In this document: piece by piece, positions 48,473 to 57,368 of the stretch
Position numbering within the stretch: position 1 is the first letter of the stretch
Layout of the letters: each line of letters opens with the position of its first letter
DNA from: Microbacterium oryzae
Lineage (GTDB): Bacteria; Actinomycetota; Actinomycetes; Actinomycetales; Microbacteriaceae
Assembly (NCBI RefSeq): GCF_030406385.1
Contig: NZ_JAUEPM010000008.1
Location: forward strand, 1-64,000
Length of the DNA: 64,000 nucleotides
Reading direction: 5' to 3'
The notes under the pieces: generated by a model
Databases searched by the model: none
Told to the model about the DNA's origin: nothing
Seen by the model: only the letters and a program-made list of their open reading frames with translations
Position numbers and translations under genes: made by a program

Positions 48473-49936
48473 TCACGTTCCGCAGAAGGTTCGGTACTTC
48501 CCGAAGCTCTCCGGGGCCGGCTCGGCGTAGCGCTCCAGCCCCGTGCGCTCGGTGTAGGGGCGCGTCACGGCGTCGACCAGTCTTGTCAACGGCTCCAGGT
48601 CGCCCTCATCGGCGGCCGCGAGGGCCTCCTCCACCAGATGGTTGCGCGGGATGTAGATCGGGTTCACCGCGTCCATCGCGTCGGCGTCGGGCGCGAGCGC
48701 CTGCCAGCGCTCCGCCCACGCATCGAACCCGGCCAGATCGATGAAGATCTCCCGGGCGGGCTCGGGGCGTCCTCGCGCCGCCTGGCCGAGCCGGCGGAAG
48801 AACGAGGTGAAGTCGACGCGGCTCCCCTGCATGAGCGTCAGCAGGTCCTCCAGCAGCGGAACGGCGACGGCTTCCTCGAGGTCATCACGGAGCCCGAGCT
48901 TCGCGAGGAAGCCCGAGGTCCAAGCCGCGCTGTATTGCGGCACGAACGTGTTGAGCGCGTCCTGGGCGAGTGCGATCGCCTGCTCGCGATCGTCATGGAT
49001 CGCCGGAAGCAGCGCCTCGGCGAACCTCGCGAGGTTCCACCCAGCCATCGCCGGCTGGTTGCGATAGGCGTAGCGGCCGGCGAGGTCGATCGAGCTGTAG
49101 ACCGCTGCGGGGTCGTATGCGTCGACGAACGCGCATGGCCCGTAGTCGATGGTCTCCCCGGAGATCGTCATGTTGTCGGTGTTCATGACTCCGTGGACGA
49201 AGCCGACGTGCATCCACTGGGCGACGAGTGACGCCTGGGCAGAGAGCACGGCGTGGAGGAGCGCGAGCGGGCGGTTCTCCGCCTGCAGCAGCTCCGGATG
49301 GTGCCGGTCGAGCGCATGGTCGACGAGCCGACGAAGGAGTTCGAGGTCTCCGCGCGCCGCGGCGTACTGGAAGCTGCCGACGCGCAGATGGCTGCTCGCC
49401 ACGCGAGCGAGCACGGCGCCCGGCAGCACGGTCTCGCGGTACACCTTCTGCCCCGTCGCAACCACGGCCAGCGAGCGCGTGGTCGGGATGCCCAGCGCGT
49501 GCATCGCCTCGCTGACGATGTACTCGCGCAGCATCGGACCTTGAGCCGCCATGCCGTCGCCGCTGCGGGAGAAGGGCGTCGGACCCGACCCCTTCAGATG
49601 GATGTCCCGGAGTCGCCCACCCGCGTCGGCGATCTCCCCGAGAAGGAGGGCGCGGCCATCCCCCAGCCGCGGCGAGTAGCCGCCGAACTGGTGTCCGGCG
49701 TACGCCTGCGCGACGGGAGTCGCCCCCTCGAGATCGAGGGCGCCGGTCAGGAACCGCAGCCCGTCCTCGTCGCGAAGGAATGCGGGGTCAAGGCCCAGCT
49801 CGGTCGCGAGCGGCTCGTTCAGCACGACCATCCGCCGGTCGGGGAAGTCCTCGGCCCGCCACGGAAGCGCCATCTGGGGCATCTCGCGAGCGAAATGGTT
49901 CTGGAGAGTCACCGTGGCCTGCAGGGAGCCGCTCAT
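48473..49936 (-). CDS. selO: SelO/YdiU family protein AMPylase (pseudokinase)
   Basis: The 487-residue pseudokinase transfers AMP from ATP to protein Ser/Thr/Tyr. [40 protein letters not shown] and [20 protein letters not shown] followed by [11 protein letters not shown] are diagnostic. The C-terminus has a Cys three residues from the end (TFCGT), where SelO carries redox-active Cys or selenocysteine. TATCGT lies six bases before ATG 49936, indicating a leaderless start. The role in E. coli is control of redox homeostasis under oxidative stress. Confidence 0.95.
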   Translation of the reverse strand: MSGSLQATVTLQNHFAREMPQMALPWRAEDFPDRRMVVLNEPLATELGLDPAFLRDEDGLRFLTGALDLEGATPVAQAYAGHQFGGYSPRLGDGRALLLGEIADAGGRLRDIHLKGSGPTPFSRSGDGMAAQGPMLREYIVSEAMHALGIPTTRSLAVVATGQKVYRETVLPGAVLARVASSHLRVGSFQYAAARGDLELLRRLVDHALDRHHPELLQAENRPLALLHAVLSAQASLVAQWMHVGFVHGVMNTDNMTISGETIDYGPCAFVDAYDPAAVYSSIDLAGRYAYRNQPAMAGWNLARFAEALLPAIHDDREQAIALAQDALNTFVPQYSAAWTSGFLAKLGLRDDLEEAVAVPLLEDLLTLMQGSRVDFTSFFRRLGQAARGRPEPAREIFIDLAGFDAWAERWQALAPDADAMDAVNPIYIPRNHLVEEALAAADEGDLEPLTRLVDAVTRPYTERTGLERYAEPAPESFGKYRTFCGT

Positions 49937-49999
49937 GCACCCACGATACGACCGCCCGTGCGCGGAGGGGCGGGATCAGTCGGGACCATCAGAGAACGG

Positions 50000-50073
50000 T
50001 AGGGCGGGTCGGACTTGAACCGACGATCGTTGGGTTATGAGCCCACTGCCTTAACCAGCTTGGCCACCGCCCC
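50000..50073 (-). tRNA. tRNA-Met (anticodon CAT), probably elongator
   Basis: On the minus strand GGGGCGG pairs with CCGCCCT, the D-arm is GCCAAGCTGGTTAAGGC, and the anticodon loop is CTCATAA with CAT. The T-arm is GTCGGTTCAAGTCCGAC. CCA is not fully encoded (ACC then G). The stem GGG/CCC beside the loop recalls initiator tRNA, but the paired first position and D-arm suit the elongator form. An Ile2 (lysidine) tRNA cannot be fully excluded. Confidence 0.92.
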
Positions 50074-50087
50074 GTAAGGGTTCGAGC

Positions 50088-51197
50088 CTATCGCGGCTCC
50101 GGTGATGTCCCCGTCTCGTCGTCATCGCGCACGATCCGGCGCGAGAGCAGGTCGTCCGGGTCGCGCGCGGCGCGGAGGTCGTCCAGCCCGGAGGTCGGCA
50201 CGGCGGCCGCGGGGCTTCCTCCGGACCCGCGCCGGATGTTCAGCTCCTGGCTCTCGCTCAGCACCTGCGGATGGTGACGGGCGAGCAGGATCACCCCGAG
50301 GGAGGCGACCGCGCCCATCACGACGAACACGATGATCGCCCACAGTGGGGCATTCGCGGCCTCACCGAGCACGATCGCGCCGATCAGCACGGCGACGATG
50401 GGATCGATCACGGTGAGCCCTGCGATGACGAGGTCGGGCGGGCCGGAGGCGTAGGCGGTCTGCACGAAGTACCCGCCCGTGGCCGCCGCCGCGATGAGAG
50501 CCACGACGCACAGCGCGACAGTCCAGTCGAGGTCGCCGGCCTGGATCCGCTTGATGACGATCTTGGCCAGCGTCGCGACGAACCCGTAGAGCACCCCGGC
50601 GGCCGTGATGTAGAAGAGCGCGCCGATGTGCCGTCGCAGGATGAGCCATGCTCCCCCGAGCAGGATGATCACGACGAGCAGGATGGCCAGGACGACGAGG
50701 AGCTCGAAGTCGCTGATGCCGCGCTCGGTCGCGAACAGCGCCGCCACGAGCACGAAGATGAGGATGCCGCCGAGACAGAGCCCGATCGCCGTGAGGGAGT
50801 TGCGAGTGGGCGTGTGCCCGGTGATCTGCGCGTTCAGCAACGTGGTGATCACGAGCGAGATCGCACCGAGCGGCTGCACGACGATGAGGGGCGCCACCGC
50901 GAGCGCGCTCAATTGGCAGACGATCGCCATCCCGAGCAGGAGCGTCCCGGCGATCCACGACGGCCGCGTCAGCAATCGCAGGAGATGCGAGACGGCGAGC
51001 CCCGCGCGCCCTTCCGATCCGGCGAGGGCCTCGACCTTCTTCACGCCGCGGCTCTGGTACTGCGCGCCGATCGACATGAACACGGCGCCGGCGATCGCGA
51101 GCGGGATCCCGAGCAGCAGCCCGGGGTTCTCCAGAGCGCCCACGAGCTGCTCTCCGACGCCCGTTGCGGCCATGGTCTCCGCTGCTCCCCAGGTCAC
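50088..51197 (-). CDS. DMT-superfamily multi-pass transporter (NIPA/EamA-like)
   Basis: The 369-residue protein has about nine or ten membrane helices (GIPLAIAGAVFMSIGAQYQS first, ALAVAPLIVVQPLGAISLVI, ITAAGVLYGFVATLAKIVIK) and a charged C-terminal tail of about 55 residues. It resembles the DMT family with NIPA-like features; substrate unknown. TAGTCT lies six bases before GTG 51197, so that start is preferred over ATG 51173. It is divergent from def. Confidence 0.82.
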   Translation of the reverse strand: MTWGAAETMAATGVGEQLVGALENPGLLLGIPLAIAGAVFMSIGAQYQSRGVKKVEALAGSEGRAGLAVSHLLRLLTRPSWIAGTLLLGMAIVCQLSALAVAPLIVVQPLGAISLVITTLLNAQITGHTPTRNSLTAIGLCLGGILIFVLVAALFATERGISDFELLVVLAILLVVIILLGGAWLILRRHIGALFYITAAGVLYGFVATLAKIVIKRIQAGDLDWTVALCVVALIAAAATGGYFVQTAYASGPPDLVIAGLTVIDPIVAVLIGAIVLGEAANAPLWAIIVFVVMGAVASLGVILLARHHPQVLSESQELNIRRGSGGSPAAAVPTSGLDDLRAARDPDDLLSRRIVRDDDETGTSPEPR

Positions 51198-51239
51198 GCC
51201 CCGAGACTACCGCCAGGACGCGCCGACTACCCTGAAGGG

Positions 51240-51806
51240 ATGGCCGTTCTCCCGATCCGCATCTGGGGCGATCCCGTCCTGCACTCCCCCGCGTCGCCCG
51301 TGGAGGACATCACCGACGACATCCGCGCGCTCGTGCGCGACATGTACGAGACGATGGACGCCGCTCCCGGGGTCGGTCTCGCCGCCCCGCAGGTGGGCGT
51401 GCCGCTGCGCATCTACACGTACACGTACGAGGACGATGACGGAAACCCGTGGCGCGGCGAGATCCTCAACCCCGAGCTCTGGATGGTCCCGATCGAGCCG
51501 GGCGACCCGGATGAGGACCTCGAGTCGGAGGGGTGCCTCTCGTTCCCCGGCGAGCGGTTCCCGCTGCGTCGCTCCGATCGCGTCGTGGTGACCGGCGTGG
51601 ATCTCGAGGGCGCGCCGGTGCGCATCGAGGTCGACGGCTGGCGCGCGCGGATCATGCAGCACGAGTTCGACCACCTCGACGGCGTCGTCTACGTCGACCG
51701 GCTCTCCGACCGCGACTGGAAGACCGCGCAGAAGATCTCGAAGAAGCGCGGGTGGGGCCGACCCGGCGTGAGCTGGATGCCGGGCGTCGACGACCTCGAC
51801 GCGTGA
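51240..51806 (+). CDS. def: peptide deformylase
   Basis: The 188-residue metalloenzyme removes the formyl group from new proteins. Motif 1 is GVGLAAPQVG, motif 2 is EGCLSFPGE with metal ligand C99, and motif 3 is MQHEFDHLDG with H141, E142 and H145. TACCCT (51228-51233), then GAAGGG, then ATG 51240 is a leaderless start. It stands alone rather than next to fmt, so this may be one of two deformylases in the genome. Confidence 0.97.
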   Translation: MAVLPIRIWGDPVLHSPASPVEDITDDIRALVRDMYETMDAAPGVGLAAPQVGVPLRIYTYTYEDDDGNPWRGEILNPELWMVPIEPGDPDEDLESEGCLSFPGERFPLRRSDRVVVTGVDLEGAPVRIEVDGWRARIMQHEFDHLDGVVYVDRLSDRDWKTAQKISKKRGWGRPGVSWMPGVDDLDA

Positions 51807-51936
51807 CGCGCGCCCGCCCATACCCTCTCGTTTCGCCATGCGCGACTTTGCGCGACAATCGAGGCGGCGCGTAGCGTTCCGCACGGGTGCGAGCCGCCGA
51901 ATCTCGCGCCGGTTCCCGCACTCAGGAGATGTACCC

Positions 51937-52461
51937 ATGACTCGCACGAACCAGGGCCGGCGCCTCCTCGTCGCCTGCGCCGCTGTCGCCCTCGCCTGCT
52001 CGCTGGCGGGCTGCTCGAGCCTGGCGAACGCCCTCAACGGCGGTGCGGCATCCGACGACGAGACCCGGGAGGCGGTCGAGGGCGGCACCGTCGACGCGTT
52101 TTCCGTCGAGATCGGCGACTGCATCGCCAATCCCGGCGATGGCGAGATCACCGAGATCGAGGTCGTTCCCTGCGACGAGCCGCACGACGGCGAGGTCTAC
52201 GACGAGGTGCGGATGGCCGATGGCGAGTGGCCGGGCGCGGTCGCGGTGGGGAACGCCGCAGAGGAGGGGTGCGTCGCGAAGTTCGAGGACTTCATCGGCA
52301 TCCCCTACGACGGCGAGCCCGAGTCGTCGGTGTACGTGCAGTTCCTCACCCCGGTCGAGGAGACCTGGAACGACCCCGACCTCGAGGACCGCCTCATCTC
52401 CTGCGTCGTGTACATCCCGGGTGAGAAGATCACCGGCACGCTGCAGGACTCGCGCCGCTGA
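51937..52461 (+). CDS. putative lipoprotein with septum-formation-like domain
   Basis: The 174-residue protein has a lipoprotein signal (RRLLVACAAVALACSLAGCS, lipidated Cys in LAGC). Its domain runs FSVEIGDCIANPGDGEITEI then VVPCDEPHDGEVYDEVRMAD and a later GCVAKFEDF. This Cys pattern 'GDC...V.C..PH..E' is that of the actinobacterial septum-formation/DUF4190-associated family. AGGAG precedes ATG 51937. It should be anchored outside the membrane; its role is unknown. Confidence 0.78.
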   Translation: MTRTNQGRRLLVACAAVALACSLAGCSSLANALNGGAASDDETREAVEGGTVDAFSVEIGDCIANPGDGEITEIEVVPCDEPHDGEVYDEVRMADGEWPGAVAVGNAAEEGCVAKFEDFIGIPYDGEPESSVYVQFLTPVEETWNDPDLEDRLISCVVYIPGEKITGTLQDSRR

Positions 52462-52534
52462 CGCGGCCATAGAGGTCGTGCGCGCGCCTGGCAAGGCCGC
52501 GCCGGATGGCCGTGGCCGGCCCTAGCGTGGACGC

Positions 52535-54496
52535 ATGGCCTCTTCAGACGGATCCATCGCGCATCACACGACCCCGATCGAGGACTATGCCCTCGTCGGC
52601 GACATGCACTCGGCCGCGCTGATCTCGCGCGACGGCAGCATCGACTGGCTCTGCCTGCCGCGCTTCGACTCGGAGTCGCTGTTCGCCGCGCTCCTCGACA
52701 GCGAGAAGGCGGGGCGCTGGTCCCTCGCGCCGGCGGAGGGCGGCGCCATCGCGGAGCGCGAGTATCTGCGCGACACCTTCGTGCTGCGCACGCTGTGGCG
52801 CACGGACACGGGCGAGGCCGAGGTGCTGGATTTCATGCCGCTCGGCGACAACCGCCCGAACCTCGTGCGCCGCGTCCGCGGCATCAGCGGCACGGTCCGC
52901 TTCGCCGAGCGCTATGCCGTGCGCTTCGACTATGGTTCGGCGGTGCCGTGGGTACGGCAGATCGAATACGGCGACCGCCCGGCCATCCTCGCCACCGCGG
53001 GCCCGGGAACGGTCATCCGCCGCGGGCCGCGCGTGCGTGCGCAGGGCCTCGAGCACGTCGGGGCGTACGACGTGGCCGAGGGCGAGACGGTCGACCTCGT
53101 GCTCACCTGGTACCCGTCGCATCGCCGGCCCCCGCAGCCTCTCGACGTCGACGCCGCACTCGAGCAGACCGTGACGTGGTGGCGCGACTGGGCCGATCGC
53201 AGCGACCCGCCCTCGCCCTACGACCAGGCCGTGCGCCGGTCTCTGCTCGTGCTGCGTGCGCTCACCGACGAGGACACCGGGGGCATCTCGGCCGCCGCCA
53301 CGACGAGCCTGCCGGAGACCGACGGGGGCGAGCGCAACTGGGACTACCGCTACGTCTGGCTGCGCGACGCCGCGCTCACCATCGCCGTGCTCCTCACGCA
53401 CGGATACCGGGAGGAAGCCGAGGAGTGGCGCGGATGGCTGCTGCGCGCGATCGCGGGCGATCCGGCCGACGTGCAGATCATGTACGGCATCGGCGGGGAG
53501 CGCCGCCTGGCCGAGTTCGAGCTGCCGGAGCTCGCGGGCTATGGCGGCGCGCGCCCCGTCCGCGTGGGCAACGGCGCGTACGAGCAGACCCAGTGGGACG
53601 TGTTCGGCGAGGTGATGGTGGCCCTGCACGGGGCGCGGCTCGCGGGCCTCGCGGAGACGGCGGCCTCCTGGCCGCTGCAGCACGCCCTGCTCGACTTCCT
53701 CGCGGAGAACTGGCAGCGCCCCGATCACGGCATCTGGGAGATCCGCGGCGAGCAGAGGCACTTCACCCATTCGCGGGCGATGGTGTGGGCCGCCTTCGAC
53801 CGCGGCGCCCGCGGGGTGCGCGAGTTCGGACTCGACGGCGACGCCGACCTCTGGCAGGATCTCGCCGACCGCCTGCGTGAGGAGATCCTCACCCGGGGCT
53901 TCGATGAGCGACGCGGAGCGTTCCGGCAGCACTACGACACCGACGAGGTCGACGCCGCGCTGCTGCAGCTGCCGCAGATCGGCTTCATCGCGCCCGACGA
54001 CGAGCGGATGACGGGCACGGTAGCGGCGATGGAAAAGGACCTCATGCAGGATGGCCTCCTGCTGCGATACCGCACGTCCTCCGGCGTCGACGGGCTGAGC
54101 GGCGAGGAGCACCCGTTCCTCGCCTGCTCGTTCTGGCTCGTCGAGCAGTACGCCGCATCGGGGCGCCTCCACGACGCGGAGGAGCTCATGGAACGTGGGC
54201 TCGCCGCCGCGAACGACGTCGGCCTCCTCGCCGAGGAGTACGACCCCGCGCGCAGCCGTCAGATGGGCAACACGCCGCAGGCGCTCTCGCACCTCGCGCT
54301 CGTCCGCGCCGCCGACGCCATCGCGGCCGCGCGGCACGGGCGCGAGGAGGAGGCGCCCGGCGTGCGCGGCGAGGACGAGGCGAAGGCGGCCGACGGTGCG
54401 CCCCCGGCGCAGATGGCGGACGGCACGGAGGCGACGCCCGAGGAGGCGCGCCAGGATGCCGGGACCGACCTGCCGGAGCGAGACCCCGAGGAGTGA
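52535..54496 (+). CDS. glycoside hydrolase family 15 protein (glucoamylase/trehalase-like)
   Basis: The 653-residue protein has the GH15 layout. The N-terminal beta-domain has TPIEDYALVGDMHSAALISR then DGSIDWLCLPRFDSESLF. The (alpha/alpha)6 barrel follows, with GERNWDYRYVWLRDAALTIA, GNGAYEQTQWDVFGEVMVAL and GIWEIRGEQRHFTHSRAMVW. An acidic tail of about 50 residues ends it. Mycobacterial relatives are trehalases, others glucoamylases. There is no signal peptide, so it acts inside. TAGCGT lies six bases before ATG 52535 (leaderless). It is convergent with the glucose-6-phosphate dehydrogenase-like gene. Confidence 0.92.
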   Translation: MASSDGSIAHHTTPIEDYALVGDMHSAALISRDGSIDWLCLPRFDSESLFAALLDSEKAGRWSLAPAEGGAIAEREYLRDTFVLRTLWRTDTGEAEVLDFMPLGDNRPNLVRRVRGISGTVRFAERYAVRFDYGSAVPWVRQIEYGDRPAILATAGPGTVIRRGPRVRAQGLEHVGAYDVAEGETVDLVLTWYPSHRRPPQPLDVDAALEQTVTWWRDWADRSDPPSPYDQAVRRSLLVLRALTDEDTGGISAAATTSLPETDGGERNWDYRYVWLRDAALTIAVLLTHGYREEAEEWRGWLLRAIAGDPADVQIMYGIGGERRLAEFELPELAGYGGARPVRVGNGAYEQTQWDVFGEVMVALHGARLAGLAETAASWPLQHALLDFLAENWQRPDHGIWEIRGEQRHFTHSRAMVWAAFDRGARGVREFGLDGDADLWQDLADRLREEILTRGFDERRGAFRQHYDTDEVDAALLQLPQIGFIAPDDERMTGTVAAMEKDLMQDGLLLRYRTSSGVDGLSGEEHPFLACSFWLVEQYAASGRLHDAEELMERGLAAANDVGLLAEEYDPARSRQMGNTPQALSHLALVRAADAIAAARHGREEEAPGVRGEDEAKAADGAPPAQMADGTEATPEEARQDAGTDLPERDPEE

Positions 54497-54500
54497 CCGC

Positions 54501-55862
54501 TCAGCGGTCGGCGGCGCCCCAGCCCTCGGGCCCGGTGCTGCCGGCCGCGTAGTCCTCGAGCGATACCTCTCCCGCGCGCCAGGCGGCGAGGACCGGCTCG
54601 ACGATGCGCCAGCACTCCTCCGCGACGTCACCGCGCACCGACAGCAGCGGATCGCCGTCGAGGATCCCCTCGAGCACCTGCCCGTACGGCAGGAGGTCGC
54701 CGAGGTCCTTGTCCGTCGTCAGCGAGGTCTGCTCGATGGTGAACGGGTCGCCGCTGCCGTTCATGGTGAGCGCAAGCGTCACCTCGCCGGACTTGAGGTT
54801 CATGGTGATGCTGTCGCTGCGGGGCTCACCCGAGAAGCCGGGGATGTGCGGTGCCGGTCGGAGGTGGAGCGTGACCGTCGTGATCTTCTTCGCCAGCGCC
54901 TTGCCCGATCGCAGCGTGAACGGCACCCCGCGCCAGCGCGGCGTCTGCACCTCGCAGGTGAGCTGCGCGAGCGTCTCCGTCTCACGGGACGGATCGACGC
55001 CCTTCTCGTCCACGTAGGAGGGGAGCGGCCGCTCCCCCACGGTTCCGGCCGTGTACCGGCCCCGCTGCGAGGACGCGACGGGGTCGCCATCCCACACGCG
55101 AGTATTGCGCAGCACCTGCGCGATCGCCGAACGCAGCTCGACGTGGTCGAGCTTCGGCATCGGCTCCATCGCGACGAGCGCCAGCACCTCGAGGAGGTGG
55201 CTCTGCAGCATGTCGACGAGCGCGCCGGCGTTGTCGTAGTAGCCGCCGCGCCCCTCGAGGCCCAGCGTCTCGTCGTAGACGATCTCCACGCGCTCCACGT
55301 CGCCCGCGCGCCACGCGGCATCCATCACGCGGTTCGCAAAGCGCAGGCCGAGGAGGTTCAGCACCATCGACATCCCGAGGAAGTGGTCGATGCGGAAGAT
55401 CTGCTCCTCGGGCACGAGCAGGGTGAGCTGGCGGTTGAGGCGACGCGCGGTCTCGAGGTCGACGCCGAACGGCTTCTCCAGCGCGAGGCGAGTGCCCTCG
55501 GGCAGGTCGACCTCTCGCAGCGCCTCGCAGACGCGCGCGGTGACCTGGGGCGGCAGCGCGAAGTAGATGACCGGCGTGTGCGCGCACGCCTCGAGCAGGC
55601 GCCGCATCTCGTCGGGCTTCGTGACGTCGGCCGGGATGTACGACGTCTCCCCCAGCTTGGCCGGGTCGCCATCGACCGTCGCGAAGCTCGACGCGACGAT
55701 CTCCTGCCATTCCTCGCCGGATCGGTCGTCGAGCCCCGCGCCGATGACCTGCACGTCGTAGTCGCGTCGGTTCAGGAGGCTCGCGAGGCCCGGAAGCAGC
55801 AGGCGCTTCGTGAGGTCGCCGCCCGCGCCGAGGATGAGGATGCTCGTGCTCGTCTTCGCCAT
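54501..55862 (-). CDS. glucose-6-phosphate dehydrogenase family protein (divergent)
   Basis: The 453-residue protein has ILGAGGDLTKRLLLPGLASL for NADP, LEKPFGVDLETARRLNR, RIDHFLGM and GRGGYYDNAGALVDMLQSHL. The His residues of RIDH (H160) and QSH are kept. The Lys of the usual RIDHYLGKE, which binds the sugar phosphate, is M164 here, and the protein is shorter than typical Zwf (about 500). It may be a paralog with changed substrate. TACCGT six bases before ATG 55862 marks a leaderless start. It was named by family, not as the main zwf. Confidence 0.85.
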   Translation of the reverse strand: MAKTSTSILILGAGGDLTKRLLLPGLASLLNRRDYDVQVIGAGLDDRSGEEWQEIVASSFATVDGDPAKLGETSYIPADVTKPDEMRRLLEACAHTPVIYFALPPQVTARVCEALREVDLPEGTRLALEKPFGVDLETARRLNRQLTLLVPEEQIFRIDHFLGMSMVLNLLGLRFANRVMDAAWRAGDVERVEIVYDETLGLEGRGGYYDNAGALVDMLQSHLLEVLALVAMEPMPKLDHVELRSAIAQVLRNTRVWDGDPVASSQRGRYTAGTVGERPLPSYVDEKGVDPSRETETLAQLTCEVQTPRWRGVPFTLRSGKALAKKITTVTLHLRPAPHIPGFSGEPRSDSITMNLKSGEVTLALTMNGSGDPFTIEQTSLTTDKDLGDLLPYGQVLEGILDGDPLLSVRGDVAEECWRIVEPVLAAWRAGEVSLEDYAAGSTGPEGWGAADR

Positions 55863-55917
55863 GCGTCGACGGTAGCGATCGGGTAGTTGCTCGGTCGAGG
55901 GCTTGCGTCGTCGCGCG

Positions 55918-55967
55918 GGCGGGACCATGATCCCGCTCCGGTGGCGGGACCATGATCCCGCTCCGGT
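55918..55967. repeat. two perfect 25-bp tandem repeats with internal palindromes
   Basis: The unit at 55918-55942 is repeated exactly at 55943-55967, and a degenerate start of a third follows. Each unit contains GCGGGA-CCATGA-TCCCGC, an inverted repeat of six bases per arm. They lie just after the arsenate reductase gene's stop (minus strand) and upstream of the dehydrogenase gene. They could act as tandem terminators or a protein-binding array. Confidence 0.7.
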
Positions 55968-55974
55968 GACGGGA

Positions 55975-56370
55975 TCAGACGAGCTCGTCGACCAGCTGCG
56001 CGATCCGTGAGCGGATGTCGTCGCGGATCGGGCGCACAGCCTCGAGACCTTGACCCGCCGGGTCGTCGAGCTTCCAGTCCTCATAGCGCTTGCCGGGGTA
56101 GAACGGGCAGGCGTCGCCGCACCCCATGGTGATGACGACGTCGGACGCCTGCACCGCCTCGGTCGTGAGGACCTTCGGCGTCTCCGCCGTGATGTCGATG
56201 CCGAGCTCCGCCATCGCCTCGACCGCGACGGGATTGATCTGGTCGGCGGGCATCGACCCGGCCGAGCGCACCTCGATGCGGTCGCCGGCGAGGTGGCGGA
56301 GGAATCCGGCGGCCATCTGCGAGCGGCCGGCGTTGTGGACGCACACGAAGAGGACGGAGGGCTTGGTCAT
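55975..56370 (-). CDS. arsC: arsenate reductase, low-molecular-weight phosphatase type
   Basis: The 131-residue enzyme reduces arsenate to arsenite. SVLFVCVHNAGRSQMAAGFL holds the CX5R loop, and VVITMGCGDACPFYPGKRYE holds two further Cys used with thioredoxin or mycothiol. RYEDWKLDDPAGQG is the P-loop partner region. ATG 56370 overlaps the stop of the ArsR-ArsC fusion gene (ATGA). It is the last gene of the arsenic operon. Confidence 0.95.
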   Translation of the reverse strand: MTKPSVLFVCVHNAGRSQMAAGFLRHLAGDRIEVRSAGSMPADQINPVAVEAMAELGIDITAETPKVLTTEAVQASDVVITMGCGDACPFYPGKRYEDWKLDDPAGQGLEAVRPIRDDIRSRIAQLVDELV

Positions 56371-57368
56371 GCGGTCGCTCCAGGGTCAGAGGCGGGAAGA
56401 AGGGTGTCGAGCAGGTGGGAGACGCGGCGGGCGATATCGTCTCGGATGGCGATGGCGCCGGCTTCCGAGGCGAGCGCCGGGTCGCCGACGGCCCAGTCCT
56501 CGTACCGGACGCCGGGAATGACCGGGCAGACGTCGCCGCACCCCATCGTCACGACGACGTCGGCCGCGCGCACCGCGTCGTCGGTGAGGGGCTTGGGGAA
56601 GCGATCGGTATCCGCGCCCGCGATCTCCGCGAGGAGCGGCCGCACCGTCGCGTGGATGTCGGCCGCCGGGTTCGATCCGGCGGAGCGCGCGATGACCCGC
56701 CCGTCCGCCTCGCGATCGAGCATCGCGGCGGCGAGCTGCGAGCGGCCGGCGTTCGCCACGCAGACGAACAGCACCTGCGGAACGCCGGCGCCGCGGTCGC
56801 GGGCGATGTCGCTCAGGCGCTGGCGGGCGAAGCGCTCCGTGAGCGCCAGCAGGTCGCTCGTCACGTGCGCCGAGCGGGCGAGCGACGTGTACGACTCGCG
56901 GACGATCACGGTGACGAGGTCGGCGCTGAGCGACGGATGGGCCTTCGCCAGCTCTCCCGCGAGCCGCGCGAGCGCGTCGTCGACGTCCTCGAGCCCGCGG
57001 TACTCGACCGGAGCGGGTGCGACCGCGACGGGGGCGAACGACTCCAGCAGCGCCGTCACGGCGGGGCGCAATCGCGTCGCGACGCGATACCAGACCCAGG
57101 TGCCGCGGCGCTCAGCGGTCACCATGCCCACGTCGCGCAGCACCTTCAGGTGATGCGAGACGGTCGGCTGGGAGACATCGGCGAGCGCCGCGAGGTCGCA
57201 TACGCAGGACTCGCCGCGCGGGTCGGACGCGATGGCGGAGAGCATCCGCAGCCGGAGCGGGTCGGCCAGGGCCTTCAGCGTCGGCGCAAGCGCCGCCGCG
57301 GCGTGCTCGCCGATGGCGTGGGTGGGCACCGGCGAACAGGTGTTCATCGGGATGGCCGCGGTGCTCAT
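56367..57368 (-). CDS. ArsR-type repressor fused to an ArsC-type arsenate reductase
   Basis: The 333-residue protein joins three parts. The ArsR winged helix (about 25-110) has CVCDL (C55, C57) for arsenite and SQPTVSHHLKVLRDVGMV for DNA. A helical bundle spans about 125-190 (SYTSLARSAHVTSDLLALTE). The phosphatase-type arsenate reductase spans about 198-333, with VLFVCVANAGRSQLAAAMLD and TMGCGDVCPVIPG. Sensor and enzyme are thus one chain. ATG 57368 overlaps the ACR3 gene's stop (ATGA) and its own stop overlaps arsC (ATGA). Confidence 0.93.
   Translation of the reverse strand: MSTAAIPMNTCSPVPTHAIGEHAAAALAPTLKALADPLRLRMLSAIASDPRGESCVCDLAALADVSQPTVSHHLKVLRDVGMVTAERRGTWVWYRVATRLRPAVTALLESFAPVAVAPAPVEYRGLEDVDDALARLAGELAKAHPSLSADLVTVIVRESYTSLARSAHVTSDLLALTERFARQRLSDIARDRGAGVPQVLFVCVANAGRSQLAAAMLDREADGRVIARSAGSNPAADIHATVRPLLAEIAGADTDRFPKPLTDDAVRAADVVVTMGCGDVCPVIPGVRYEDWAVGDPALASEAGAIAIRDDIARRVSHLLDTLLPASDPGATA

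Noticed and set aside
49999..50073. initiator tRNA identity for the CAT tRNA
   Set aside because: It has GGG/CCC beside the anticodon loop, but the first acceptor pair is not the initiator mismatch and the D-arm is elongator-like.
50271..51806. 511-codon frame ending as peptide deformylase
   Set aside because: The first part is antisense to the DMT transporter. The true def start is ATG 51240, with a -10 box six bases upstream.
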